A stretch of 64,000 bases of DNA from Streptomyces resistomycificus. GTDB lineage: Bacteria > Actinomycetota > Actinomycetes > Streptomycetales > Streptomycetaceae. The stretch spans positions 837,967 to 901,966 of the forward strand of contig NZ_KQ948990.1 of NCBI RefSeq assembly GCF_001514265.1. Direction: 5' to 3'. This document shows positions 7,817-17,777 of this stretch, in pieces; within the stretch, counting starts at the first letter, position 1; the number at the start of each line of letters is the position of its first letter. The notes beneath the pieces were generated by a model. It was given only the letters and a program-made list of their open reading frames with translations. It made no database searches and was not told the origin of the DNA. The position numbers and the translations under genes are program-made.

Positions 7817-8014
7817 TCAGTCCCGGTTGCCCCTGCGCACGCGTCGCGTCGCGTCGACGACGAACGAGGCGGAGCCCACGGCCAGGATGACGGCGAGTGC
7901 GGTGTCCCGCTGCACCGCGAGGGTGACGCACAGGGCCGCCAGGACCGCGGCGGCGCCTATCTCGGCGGTCAGTGCGAGCCGACGCTTCGTCGCGTCGGTC
8001 GGTTGGTTCAGCAT
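7817..8014 (-). CDS. Two-helix small membrane protein, candidate Rhs immunity protein
   Basis: Protein of 65 residues. Two hydrophobic stretches (AEIGAAAVLAALCVTLAVQ and ALAVILAVGSASFVV) flank a short polar turn, and the protein ends in a basic RRVRRGNRD tail. Its ATG overlaps the last seven bases of the Rhs gene (ATGCTGA), so translation is probably coupled. A tiny ORF directly after a polymorphic-toxin C-terminus is where immunity genes are usually found. Because the neighbouring toxin tip is also hydrophobic, a membrane immunity protein would fit. I recognise no family; this role is inference. Confidence 0.7.
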   Translation of the reverse strand: MLNQPTDATKRRLALTAEIGAAAVLAALCVTLAVQRDTALAVILAVGSASFVVDATRRVRRGNRD

Positions 8015-8334
8015 CGGCGCGTCCAGATGGTAGGCGGAATGGGAATGAACACGTTGCCTCCCAGTCTGAGGGCTCCGGTGATCACGGAGGTGCACTTCCC
8101 GCGAGCCACCGCGTACGCGGCCACCGTGGTGAAGTACCAGAGGTATCCACGGATCGCCGTGATGGCGTGCTTCCAGGGACCGGGGACCCACTTTATGTCC
8201 TTGGCCCAGCCGACGAACGCCGCTGCGCTTCCCACCCCGAAGGCCACCCAACGGGTCTCCGCCTTGTTGAGGTCCAGCCTGAGGAAGTACTTCGGGGACC
8301 ACCACGGCTTCCACCAGCGGATGCGGACCTTGCC
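8011..8334 (-). other. Variable C-terminal tip (toxin region) of the Rhs protein
   Basis: After the core motif GGDPVGCTDISG the protein changes character. The last 108 residues are rich in Trp and aromatics (RWWKPWWSPKYF), with hydrophobic stretches around AFGVGSAAAFVGWA and GYLWYFTTVAAYAVA and a Pro-rich end. I see no nuclease or ADP-ribosyltransferase motif. A membrane-acting tip is a reasonable guess only. Confidence 0.55.
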
Positions 8335-11300
8335 GCTGATGTCGGTGCACCCGACCGGATCGCCGCCGCAGTACTCGTAGGCGTTGGCGTTCCCGCCGTA
8401 GACGGGGTCGACGGAAAGGAAGCGCCCGGTGTTCGGGTTGTAGAGGCGGACGCCCATGAGCATGAGCGAACTCACCGTCTCGGACGACCGCTGGTGGTTG
8501 CCCAGCCAGCCGTAGCGGGTGGACTGCTGCCCTGCCCTGCTCTTGCCGTACTCCTCGCTGTCGAGAGCGACCGGAGCCTTTGTGGTGTCCAGCGGAAGCT
8601 GGAGCGCCACGTCTCCGTGCACCGAGGTGAACTGCAGTGTCGTGTCACCCGACTTGGCGGTCGTGGCGCCCAGATCGCCGCTCGCGGAGCGGACGTTGCG
8701 CGTCACCAGGCCGCTCGACGTGTTCTCCACGATCCAGCGGGGGTTGTCGCCGTCGCCGTCGTAGTGGTTGAGCTTCGACGCGGCCTGGGCCCAGGTGCTG
8801 CCGTCCGCCGAGGTCTCCAGCGTCCAGCCCCGGAAGCGGTGGGACGCGTCCAGGGACCAGGTCTGGCGCTTGCCCGACGAGGTCTGCTGCCTGACGAGGT
8901 CGTTGGAGTAGTAGCCGACGGTGCCGTTGCCGGGCGCCGCAGTGGTCCGGCCCAGGGCATCGTAGACGTAGCCCGAGTCGGTGATGCGGTCGTAGCTGTC
9001 GTAGGTGTGCTGCTGAGTCGTTCCTCCCGTGGTGGGGCAGGCCGCGCCGGAGTCGGCGGCCGCGGTGGTCAGCGCGGTGCGGTTGGCCCGCTTGTCGAAC
9101 GTGTAGGAACGCCGGGTGCAGACCATGCCGACCGTGTCGTCGACCGAGGACAGCCGGCCGGCCGCGTCGTACCGGTAGCTCTGCTCCGACCAGCCGGCGT
9201 GCCGCAGCACCTGTCCGTGCGCGGACCGGGCGACGGTGTCGGTGTAGACCGAGACGCCGTCACTGTCACGGGTGTAGGAACGGCTCGCGACCGCCCCCGT
9301 GGGGTCCGTGTCGACGGCCAGCGTGTAACCACCGGGCGGCTGCTCGGTGACAACGGCGCCGTCGGCGTCGTAGGTGGCATGGAAGTCACCGGCGACCGAG
9401 TCGCTCGCCTTCGTCAGCACACCGCGCGGGTCGACGGCCGTGTCGTAGGTGTAGGTGACGGTGGACGGGACGCTGTCGGTCTCCCTGACGGCCCGGCCGA
9501 GCAGGTCGTACTCGGTGGTGGTGGTACCGCCGTCGGCATCGGTGTAGGAGATCTGCCGGCCGAGGGCGTCGTAGCTCTTGGTGATCGTTCCGCCGGTGGC
9601 CGAGCTGACCTTGGTCACCTGGCCCGACTCCGAGTCGTACGTGGTGGTGGACACCGGCACCGCCGCGCCCAGGCCGCCGGTCACCGTCGTGGTGGTGGGC
9701 CGTCCGGCCGAGTCGTACTCGACGACTGTCGTGCGGGCCACGCCGTTGGCGTCCTCGGTCCGCTTGGTGACCTCGCCGTAGTAGCCGTACTCGGTGGTCG
9801 CGCCGGGTGCCTCCGAAGGGTTGCTGCCACCGCCCGTGATCGCGCCAGCGGGCCCGGCCCAGCACTCGAGGCCCGCCCATTCGGGGCGCCCCTCGCACGA
9901 TCCGGTGCCGGTCGGCTTCCAGTACGTGACGACCCTGGACGCCGCGTCGTCGCCCGTTCCGCCGGGGGGTACGACGTCCGTGACCCGTCCCTCGGCGTTG
10001 TACGCGGTGGTGGTGGTGAGGTTCAGACCGCCGGAGTCCTCGATGGTGAGGGTGGGCAGGCCCCTGGCCCAGTCGTACTGGGTCTCGGTGACCCGCTTGT
10101 CGCCCATGACCGAGTAGTAGTCACGGGCCCGGGTTCCGGTGATGGTGAGGGTGACCTGGTTCTTCGCGACGGCCGTGCCGTCGGTGGGGCGTCCCTCGTC
10201 GTACTCGTTGACCGTCCAGGAGCGCCCCGGGACCGAGGAGCCGGCGGTCGCCAGGACGGTGGTGCCGTCCTTGAGGTCCTGCGTCAGGTCCATCCGGTGG
10301 ATGGGGCCGAGCACCTCTTCGAGGCGTGCGCCCGAAGCGTCGTAGAGCGACGTGGTGGACAGTTGGTGCGCACGCTCCGCCGAGGACAGGCTGATGATGC
10401 CCAGGTCGGTGAGGGTCGCGTTCCGTGACGTCGTCCCGCCGAGGGCCAGTTGCCTGTTGCCCGCGGACAGTTCGCGCACGACGCCGCCGAACCGGTTGTA
10501 CTCGACGGTGGAGATGTGCCCGCCCGGCTCGGCCGTGTTCACCTGGCGGCCGGAGGCGTTCAGGTAATGGACGGTCGCGCGCTGGTAGTTGCCCTTGTCC
10601 AGATCGGCACCGGAGTTCGACGTCGGCACGGAGTCGGCCGGGAACACCGCGGTGGCGTCGGTGGGTGCGTCACTCTGACCCCAGGCCGCGATGCTCGTCG
10701 AACTCATCGCGTGCGGCGCCTTGGTGCCGCTGGGCGGAACGCCGTAGACCACGGTGGTGACGGCGTCGCCCTGGATCTCGGTGGCGGACCCCTGCTTCAG
10801 CCGCGGCTGGGAGACGTTCAGCAGCATGCCGTCGCCCGAGGCGGCGCCGCTGCCCGCGTTGCCGTAGGAGAAGGTGTACGGCAACTGCCCGGCCGGGTCG
10901 AGCCAGGTGATCCGGCCCTCGTCGTAGGCGTACTGGGTCTCCGCCTGCTGGCCGATCCGCGGGTCCCAGGTCTGGCGCAGCCGGCCCTGGGAGTCGTAGC
11001 GGTAGGTGGTCACGGCGGTCGCGGTCGCGGCGGAGGCGCGGGGAGCGGTGGCCCACAGCCGGATCTGCTTCACCTGGCCGGTGAAGTCACCGAACTGCGC
11101 GTCTGTCTCCGTGCCCGTGGCCGTGGTGGCCGTGGCGTACACGAACTCCAGGACGCGGCAGCCCTTGGTCGCCGGATCGGCCTCGCACGCGGCGGCGGTG
11201 GCCGCCGTGGTCGGGGCGATGATCCGCTTCGGACGGGCCAGCGTCTTGCCGTCCACCGTGACGGTCTCGGAGGCCACCGTGGTGGTCGAGTTGGTCAGGC

Positions 11301-13275
11301 CGCCCAGCAGTGAGCCGGTCACCTGCCAGGTCGTCGCGGCCGCGGTCGGTTTGGCGAAGGTGGTCACCGTGCCGCTGGTGTCGGTCAGGGTGAAGGAGCC
11401 GGAGAAGCCGCCCTTGAGCGTCAGAGCCTCGGCGCCGGGTTCGGCGATCCAGCCGGTCTTCGCCGCGTTCGCGGTGAAGCTCAGTCGGCGCTGGTCCTCC
11501 GTCACCACCCGCAGGGCCGTGTCGGAGACCTTCTCGAGGTAGGTGTAGTCGGACTGGGAGACCTCCGCGACCGTGCCGGAGGTCCACTCCTTGCCGAAGA
11601 TGGCGGCCTGGCCCTCCTGCTTCGCGCCGGCGCCGGGCGTTCGCGAGGAGATGCTGCGCGTGACGCTCATCCCGAAGAACGAGGCGTCGTCGGCGGAGAG
11701 CGTGTAGTCACCGGTGAGCAGGTTCACCGAGCCGGGCCCGACGTCCGTCGTCGACGCCGCGTCGGCGTTGCGGTCCACGACCACGGTCAGCGGTTCGGTG
11801 CTTCGGGTGGCGGAGTCCGGACCGGTGAAGTCGGCCTTGATCTGGACCGTGCCGTCCGGGTCGACCGTGCTGGTGGCGCTCCACACCAGCGGGGAGTTCT
11901 TGCCGCCGGTCAGCGCGACCGGCCAGGCGCTCAGCGCGGTGTCGCCGGAGGTGACGTCACCGACCGGGATCTTCACCCAGGTGTCGGCCTCCGATCGCCG
12001 CCAGGAGAAGGACACCTTGTCGTACCTGCCCGACTCGGCCTCGGCCACCAGCGGCAGGCGGCGCGCGGTACGTTCACCCTCGGACGGCTGGAGGAAGCCA
12101 CCCGGCCCGGCGTGGAAGACGTACTCCTTCGCCTCGGACTTGTTGTCGGCCTTGTCCACCGAGCGGACCTGCAGCGTGTGCGTGCCGTCCTTCGGCGGGG
12201 TGACGCTGACGCTCTTCGCGGCACTCGCTCCGCCGGTGGCGACCTTGGTCCAGGTCACGCCGTCCAGCGACCACTCCAGCCAGTTGTGGTCGGTGCCGGA
12301 GGGCGGGGTGATGGTGAAGACGCCGGCCTGGCCCGCGCCCTTGACCCACTGCCCGCTGGGGTAGTCGGTGGAGGTGACGGACGCGGGGGCGGAGGGCGCT
12401 GTGGTGTCGACGGTGAACGTCTTCCACGCCGACCAGCCGGTGTTGTAGTGCGCCCCGTCGTAGGGGTTGGTGCGGAACTTGTACGTCTTGCCGCTGCTCA
12501 GTACGCCGGACGGAACCGTCACCGACGCGGCGGAGCCACTGGCCACGTACTTGGAGACGATGACGTCACCGACCTGCGCGTTCGTGGCGTTGTCGTAGAT
12601 CTGGAAGGTGCCGTTGACCTTGTCCCCGTCGGCGTCGACGAAGGTGTCGCGCAGTGTGGGGGTGGTGGTGTTGACCGCGTAGGCGCCGCCGTGTGAGAAG
12701 AACGGCGGGCCGGCCTCCTGCTTGGTGCCGGTCTTCGGCCGGTAGTTGTAGTTGACGACCAGCTTCGGCGGGTTGGAGGCCGCGTTCGCGGAGTTGACGC
12801 GCTTCCACTGGGCGAGGGCGGTCTCACTCGTCGCGCGCAGGCCCATGTGGCCGCGGGTGGCCTTGGCGGACGCCCACTCCTGCACCAGCGCGGACACGTC
12901 GGCGTTGATCCAGCCGTCGGGCTGGGCGGAGCACCCGGCGTTGCCGGTGGTCTCGGTGGACGTGGCCTTCTTCGCCGTCCAGGCCGGCTGCGCGGTCCAG
13001 CGCGAGGAGGTCGAGGCGGCGCCGGAGGACCACACCTCCCACGGGTAGGCCTTGCAGTCCGTGTTGCCGGAGTGGAAGTTCCACAGGCTCAGCTTGGCGC
13101 TGGAGATCAGCGCGTCCTGGATCGGCGTGGTGTTCCAGGAGACGAAGGACCGTGCAGTTCGGGCGGTGCCGTCGGAGTTGGTCGTGCCCGGGTTGCCGAG
13201 GTCCAGCTCGGTGTCGGCGGACCAGTCGACGGTCTCACCCTGCTGGACGTAGGTGTCGAAGACGTTCGACAGCGA

Positions 13276-13292
13276 GGACGTCGACGGTGACG
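13276..13292 (-). other. Frameshift site in the Rhs gene
   Basis: Upstream frame reads Tyr-Pro-Val-Thr-Val-Asp and then leaves the family pattern. The downstream frame resumes with Ser-Thr-Ser-Ser-Leu-Ser-Asn-Val-Phe-Asp. Reading along the gene, the DNA is ACCGTCGACGTCC. Inserting one more CCGTCGAC would restore the expected Val-Asp-Pro-Ser-Thr-Ser-Ser, so an 8-bp unit appears lost between GTCGAC direct repeats. Confidence 0.75.
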
Positions 13293-14476
13293 GGGTACCG
13301 GGTCTGAGGGTCGGAGAGGAACCGCGCGTCCGGGGTGACCACCAGGTCGACGGAGGAGCCCTTCTTCACGACCCTCAGGTCGACCTCCGCCTTGTGGGTG
13401 TGCTCGCCGGACCGCTTGTCGACGGCGGAGTCCCACATCACGGGCGCGGGCATCACGGCCCGCTTCTTGTTCTTCCTGTCGGTGAACTGCACGCTTCCGT
13501 CGGCGAGTTGCTTCACCTTCAGGCCCTTGGCCTTCAGCGGCAGCGTGTAGGAGTAGCTGCCCTGATCGGGCCGCTGTCTGATCTCGACGAACTGTTCGAA
13601 GCCGGTTCGGGTGGCCTCGACGACCACGTCCGCGCCCGGCACCGCATTGGCGTACTCGGCCCGCGTTCCGTCGAGCGTGGGCTTCGGCAGGCCGCCCTTC
13701 CACTGGAGGGTGATCTGCTGGTCGCCTTCTCCCAGCGTCACCAGGTCGGTCGCCCTGGCGGTGCGAGCGGCCTTCAGCGACTTCGCCGGCGTGCCCGTCT
13801 TCCCCGCGAGCCGCAGTCCCTCCGGGTGCGCGACCGGCTCGACGCCCGAGCCGGACTCACGCAACTCCACGTCGACGTCGAGCCACTTGCCGTCCCGCTC
13901 GAAGCGGACCGGACCGGCTGCGAGGGAGGTGGTGAGGCTACCGTCCTTGTTCACCCAGGTCGTCGACGTCTCGGTGCGCTCCGAGAGAGCTTCGACCCGC
14001 TTGCCGGACAGTTTCGCCGCGACACGGGCAGAGGGTATGTCGGCGGCCTGTGTCGCCGCCTTCTTCGGGTTCTTCGGCGCCTCGGCGATCCCGGCCGGGG
14101 TGGCGGCCTGCGAACCGGCCGCGTTGATCAGGGTGATGGCCAGGGCCAGGGAGACACAGCTCGCCGTCCAGCGAACGTTCCCGACCAGCCTGGGTCTTCC
14201 GCGCCGGCGTGGCGCGGATCTGTGAACCGACATGCTTCCTCGACCTCTCGCATTCGCAAAGCCATCACTCACGTGATGCAAGAGTGAAGGTATGTGGCAG
14301 GTAAAGATCAGAAATGGTGCCAAGATCACAAAAGGTGGACGTGCGGGTTTCGCCAGTTAGGGTGATTCGCGTCACCGTCACGCGCCAATCGGCTTGAGGG
14401 AGCCAGTAGTTCACCTTGACCATGCCGAAAATTCAGCCACTGGTGGCCGGAAAGGCCTGACAGGTGCCGACGCGGC

Positions 14477-14515
14477 GAAAGGGCCCGACCGGAGCTTGTC
14501 CGGTCGGGCCCTTTC
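14477..14515 (-). terminator. sodN terminator hairpin
   Basis: GAAAGGGCCCGACCGG and CCGGTCGGGCCCTTTC form a perfect 16-bp stem with a 7-base loop, 60 bp after the sodN stop codon. Confidence 0.85.
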
Positions 14516-14574
14516 GGGGTGCCCGTGAACCTGCGATGGTGCACCGATCGCAGGTCGGGAGGCCGGCCTGGTGG
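14477..14574 (-). ncRNA. sodN 3' UTR, candidate s-SodF small RNA
   Basis: In S. coelicolor the 3' UTR of sodN mRNA is processed to a small RNA (s-SodF) that silences the iron superoxide dismutase mRNA sodF. Here the 98 bases after the sodN stop contain a GGCCTCCCGACC segment able to pair with a purine-rich ribosome-binding site. A hairpin follows with perfect 9-bp arms (14529-14537 with 14547-14555), then a 16-bp terminator stem. The layout fits the known RNA; pairing to sodF cannot be tested because sodF is outside the window. Confidence 0.5.
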
Positions 14575-14970
14575 TCAGGCCTTCTTGGTCTCCCAGAAGA
14601 TCTTGTCGATCTCGGCGATGTAGTCCAGAGCCTTCTGGCCCGTGGCCGGGTCGGTCGAACCCTTGGCGGCCGAGAGGGCCTTCAGGGCGTCGTTGACCAG
14701 CTGGTGCAGCTCCGGGTACTTCTCGAAGTGCGGCGGCTTGAAGTAGTCGCTCCACAGCACGGAGACGTGGTGCTTCGCCAGTTCGGCGCGCTGCTCCTTG
14801 ATGACGGTGGCGCGAGCCTGGAAGTGCGGGTCGTCGTTGCCGGCCATCTTCTCCTGGACAGCCTTGACCGACGCCGCCTCGATGCGGGCCTGGGCAGGGT
14901 CGTACACGCCGCAGGGCAGGTCGCAGTGGGCGCTGACCTTGACCTTGGGGGCGAACAGTCGGGAAAGCAT
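14575..14970 (-). CDS. sodN: Nickel-containing superoxide dismutase
   Basis: Converts superoxide to oxygen and hydrogen peroxide. The precursor has 131 residues. A 14-residue leader, MLSRLFAPKVKVSA, is cut so that His becomes residue 1 of the mature enzyme. The nickel hook HCDLPCGVYDPAQA follows directly, with ligands His1, Cys2 and Cys6. Length and C-terminus (IDKIFWETKKA) are standard. ATG 14970 has an AGGAAGGA ribosome-binding site; an upstream in-frame extension is not part of the family. It is divergent from its maturation protease sodX. In Streptomyces nickel raises SodN and the Fur-family regulator Nur switches between SodN and SodF. Confidence 0.98.
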   Translation of the reverse strand: MLSRLFAPKVKVSAHCDLPCGVYDPAQARIEAASVKAVQEKMAGNDDPHFQARATVIKEQRAELAKHHVSVLWSDYFKPPHFEKYPELHQLVNDALKALSAAKGSTDPATGQKALDYIAEIDKIFWETKKA

Positions 14971-15115
14971 GGAGCAGTCCTTCCTCGTGATCGTCTTCTC
15001 AGGTGGGACATTACTCCCTGGAAGAAGCGATTTCGCGGGTGCCCCCATGGGCTTAGGGCAAAAGTACGGGGTGAGACTGAGACTGGTGGATGAACGGACC
15101 GGGGAGGTGCCGGAG

Positions 15116-15550
15116 ATGCCGGAGCTGTCGCAGGAGACCGAGCGCAAGGGGGCCTTGCTGCCGTTCGGGCTGGCCGAGGTGACCGGGCCGTCCATGGTGC
15201 CCACGCTCAGTCACGGGGACCGGCTCGTGGTGCGATGGGGTGCCCGGATCAGGCAGGGCGACGTGGTCGTCCTGCGTCATCCCTTCCAGCAGGACCTGCT
15301 CGTGGTCAAGCGGGCCACCGAGCGCCGGGCGGGCGGCTGGTGGGTGCTCGGCGACAACGCGTACGCCGGCGGCGACAGCACCGACTACGGGACCGTGCCC
15401 GACGAGCTGGTGCTCGGGAAGGTCCGCTTCCGCTACCGGCCGCGCAGGCCGGATCAGCGCTCGCCCTTCGCCGCGGTGCTCTGGGCGCTGTCGGCCGCCC
15501 GGCCCGTCCTGTCCGACCGGTCGGCCTCCAGGCGTTTGCGGGCCCGGTAG
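15116..15550 (+). CDS. sodX: Nickel-type superoxide dismutase maturation protease
   Basis: S26 (signal-peptidase-like) protease of 144 residues that removes the SodN leader so the nickel hook forms. The Ser nucleophile is in the motif VTGPSMVPTLSHGD and the Lys general base in LLVVKRATERR; GDNAYAGGDSTDYG is the third conserved box. ATG 15116 is chosen because the family starts about 20 residues before the Ser box and GGGGAGG lies just upstream. It lacks a clear membrane anchor, consistent with cytoplasmic processing of SodN. Its 3' end overlaps the convergent CGNR gene by 97 bp. Confidence 0.93.
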   Translation: MPELSQETERKGALLPFGLAEVTGPSMVPTLSHGDRLVVRWGARIRQGDVVVLRHPFQQDLLVVKRATERRAGGWWVLGDNAYAGGDSTDYGTVPDELVLGKVRFRYRPRRPDQRSPFAAVLWALSAARPVLSDRSASRRLRAR

Positions 15551-16083
15551 GCGGCCACGTTGGCCCGGGTCGCGCAGCGGTCCGAGCAGTAGCGCCGGGA
15601 GCGGTTCGTGGACGTGTCGAGGTAGGCGTTGCGACACGGCGACGCCTCGCACAGACCCAGCCGGTCCACGCCGTACTCCGTCAGGTGGAAGGCGAGGCCC
15701 ATCGCGGCGATGGCCGCGTAGCCCGCGGTCGCGTTCGACGGGTGGTCCGCCAGGTGCATGTGCCACAGCGGTCGGCCGTCGTCGTCCCGGAAGTCGTGCC
15801 CGGAGATCTGCGGGCTCACCGGGAACTCCAGGAGGAGCGAGTTCAGCAGGTCCACCGCGAGGGTCTCGTCGCCGCCGTCCGCCGCCTCGAAGACCGCGCG
15901 CAGCCGCCCCCGCACCGAGCGGAACCGCGTCACGTCCGCGTCGGTGGCCCGACGGGCGGCCGAGGCGTTGGCGCCGAACAGGTCCCGGACGGCCTCCACC
16001 GAGGTCAGCGCGTCCTTGCCCCGGGCCGGTTCCTCGCTGTTGACGAGGCGCACCGCGTAATCCGAGTAATAGGCCAGTTCCAC
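15454..16083 (-). CDS. CGNR zinc-finger transcriptional regulator
   Basis: Protein of 209 residues of the 'stress-induced transcription regulator/ABATE plus CGNR finger' family. The N-terminal ligand-binding-like domain covers residues 1-145. The C-terminal finger has Cys at LCEASPCRNAYLD and RYCSDRCATRANVAAYR, where the motif that names the family (CGNR) is written CATR. Start GTG 16083 follows AAGGA. Its last 97 bp overlap the end of sodX in the opposite direction, so the genes may interfere transcriptionally. Targets unknown. Confidence 0.88.
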   Translation of the reverse strand: MELAYYSDYAVRLVNSEEPARGKDALTSVEAVRDLFGANASAARRATDADVTRFRSVRGRLRAVFEAADGGDETLAVDLLNSLLLEFPVSPQISGHDFRDDDGRPLWHMHLADHPSNATAGYAAIAAMGLAFHLTEYGVDRLGLCEASPCRNAYLDTSTNRSRRYCSDRCATRANVAAYRARKRLEADRSDRTGRAADSAQSTAAKGER

Positions 16084-16182
16084 TTGTAGTCCTTACGGAG
16101 GCGTTCTATGGTCGTGGTGCGGTCGGGTAACAGACGGTCGTGCATCCAGGGTATTACGTGACGTAGGCGACGGAGGGGCTCG

Positions 16183-16953
16183 ATGACGGACGCGGACACC
16201 ACGACGACCGGTGCGGACTGGCAGGCCTGGCAGGAGAGCTGGGACCGCCAGCAGGAGTGGTACATGCCCGACCGGGAGGACCGCTTCCGGATCATGCTCG
16301 ACATGGTCGAGGCCCTCGTCGGCACCGCACCGCGCGTCCTGGACCTGGCGTGCGGCACGGGAACCATCACGGCCAGGCTCCTCGCGCGGTTCCCGCAGGC
16401 CACCAGCACCGGCGTCGACCTCGACCCCGCGCTCCTCGCCATCGCCGAGGGCACCTTCGCGGGCGACGAGCGGGTCACCTTCGTCACCGCCGACCTCAAG
16501 GACCCCGACTGGCCGACGAAGCTGCCGCACGACTCGTACGACGCGGTCCTGACCGCCACCGCCCTGCACTGGCTGCACAGCGAACCCCTCGCGGCCCTCT
16601 ACGGTCAGGTCGCGGAACTCGTCCGCGACGGCGGTGTCTTCATGAACGCGGATCACATGATCGACGACACCACGCCCCGGATCAACGCCGCCGAGCGCGC
16701 CCAGCGGCACGCGGGCATGGACCGGACCAGGAGCGGCGGCGCCCTGGACTGGGCCGAGTGGTGGCAGCTCGCCGCCAAGGACCCCGTCCTGGCCGAACCC
16801 ACGGCCAGGCGCTTCGAGATCTACGGTGAGCACGCCGACGGCGAGATGCCGTCCGCCGCGTGGCACGCGCACGTCCTGCGCGACAAGGGCTTCGGCGAGG
16901 CCCGCCCGGTCTGGTGCTCGCCGTCGGACACACTGCTGCTCGCGCTCAAGTAG
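16183..16953 (+). CDS. Class I SAM-dependent methyltransferase
   Basis: Methyltransferase of 256 residues with Rossmann motif I at about residues 50-60 (VLDLACGTGTITARLL), an acidic motif II (STGVDLDPALLAIAEG) and the motif IV/post-I region YDAVLTATALHWL. The last resembles the trans-aconitate/UbiE-like subfamily that acts on small molecules. GGAGGGG precedes the ATG. Substrate unknown; the neighbours do not suggest a pathway. Confidence 0.88.
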   Translation: MTDADTTTTGADWQAWQESWDRQQEWYMPDREDRFRIMLDMVEALVGTAPRVLDLACGTGTITARLLARFPQATSTGVDLDPALLAIAEGTFAGDERVTFVTADLKDPDWPTKLPHDSYDAVLTATALHWLHSEPLAALYGQVAELVRDGGVFMNADHMIDDTTPRINAAERAQRHAGMDRTRSGGALDWAEWWQLAAKDPVLAEPTARRFEIYGEHADGEMPSAAWHAHVLRDKGFGEARPVWCSPSDTLLLALK

Positions 16954-16965
16954 CCCACCGCACAC

Positions 16966-17002
16966 GGGAGGGGCGGTACGGGAACCCCGTACCGCCCCTC
17001 CC
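16966..17002. terminator. Bidirectional terminator hairpin
   Basis: GGGAGGGGCGGTACGGG and CCCGTACCGCCCCTCCC form a perfect 17-bp stem with loop AAC, between the convergent methyltransferase and ABC-transporter genes. Confidence 0.85.
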
Positions 17003-17015
17003 TTCTCACGTGTCG

Positions 17016-17777
17016 CTACAGCACCTTCGACAGGAACGCCTGCGTCCGCTCGTGCCGCGGGTTCGTCAGGACCTCGCGCGGGTCGCCGGACTCGACCACC
17101 ACGCCGCCGTCCATGAACACCAGGCTGTCGCCCACCTCGCGGGCGAAGCCCATCTCGTGGGTGACGACGATCATCGTCATGCCCGACTCGGCGAGGTCGC
17201 GCATGACGTCGAGGACGTCACCGACCAGCTCCGGGTCGAGAGCCGAGGTCGGCTCGTCGAAGAGCATCAGCTTCGGGTCCATGGCCAGCGCACGGGCGAT
17301 CGCCACGCGCTGCTGCTGGCCGCCGGAGAGCTGCGACGGGTAGCTGCCGGCCTTGTCGGCGAGACCGACACGGTCGAGCAGATCCTGTGCCCGCTCCCGG
17401 GCCTGGGCCCGGCTCACGCCCTTGACCTGGACCGGGGCCTCCATGACGTTCTCCACGGCCGTCATGTGCGGGAACAGGTTGAAGCGCTGGAAGACCATGC
17501 CGATGTCCCGGCGCTTGAGCGCGACCTCGCTGTCCTTGAGCTCGTAGAGCTTGTCGCCCTTCTGGCGGTAGCCGACCAGCTCGCCGTCGACGTACAGCCG
17601 GCCGGCGTTGATCTTCTCCAGGTGGTTGATGCACCTGAGGAACGTGGACTTGCCGGAGCCGGAGGGGCCGATGAGGCAGAACACCTCGCCGGACTTCACT
17701 TCCAGGTCGATGCCCTTGAGGACCTCGACCAGACCGAAGGACTTGTGGACGCCCTCGGCCTTCACCATGGCGGTCAT
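17016..17777 (-). CDS. Polar amino-acid ABC transporter, ATP-binding protein
   Basis: ATPase of 253 residues of the GlnQ/HisP type. Walker A is GPSGSGKST, the signature is LSGGQQQR and Walker B is [14 protein letters not shown], followed by the switch histidine in [12 protein letters not shown]. The start MTAMVKAEG at 17777 overlaps the permease stop by four bases (ATGA), so the two are translationally coupled. It powers the transporter encoded by the next two genes. Confidence 0.95.
   Translation of the reverse strand: MTAMVKAEGVHKSFGLVEVLKGIDLEVKSGEVFCLIGPSGSGKSTFLRCINHLEKINAGRLYVDGELVGYRQKGDKLYELKDSEVALKRRDIGMVFQRFNLFPHMTAVENVMEAPVQVKGVSRAQARERAQDLLDRVGLADKAGSYPSQLSGGQQQRVAIARALAMDPKLMLFDEPTSALDPELVGDVLDVMRDLAESGMTMIVVTHEMGFAREVGDSLVFMDGGVVVESGDPREVLTNPRHERTQAFLSKVL

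Larger units (their letters stand above)
8008..14233 (-). pseudogene. Secreted Rhs/YD-repeat polymorphic-toxin-like protein, frameshifted
   Basis: About 2070 residues in two frames. The 5' part (14233 to about 13282) starts MSVHRSAPRRRGRPRLVG and has a Sec signal ending near GSQAATPAG, then a beta-rich region. The frame then runs off into a stop at 13235. The rest (about 13290 to 8008) is open with no stop and continues the same protein: a DNRLRE-type domain (VFDTYVQQGETVDWS), fibronectin-like segments, then some 15 YD repeats (YDALGRTT, YDAAGRLSSVDD). The Rhs core ends at GVRLYNPNTGRFLSVDP, followed by a variable 108-residue tip. The shift is best explained by loss of one copy of an 8-bp direct repeat. 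If real, the full secreted protein is not made; an assembly error would restore it. Relatives act in contact-dependent competition or in the cell wall. Confidence 0.85.
14234..14574. other. Intergenic region between the Rhs gene and sodN
   Basis: The part near 14234-14470 is the Rhs upstream region. It is unusually AT-rich for this genome (for example AGATCAGAAATGGTGCCAAG near 14310) and should hold the Rhs promoter, but I cannot place -35/-10 elements with confidence. The part 14477-14574 is the sodN 3' untranslated region. No further gene is seen. Confidence 0.5.

Noticed and set aside
7972..10428. An 818-codon plus-strand frame opposite the Rhs gene
   Set aside because: It is a shadow of the YD-repeat region with Gly/Val/Arg-rich translation and no family likeness.
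13235..14329. The 5' Rhs fragment as a complete separate secreted protein
   Set aside because: Its last 14 residues are off-pattern and the expected continuation resumes directly in the other frame, so a frameshift explains it better than two genes.
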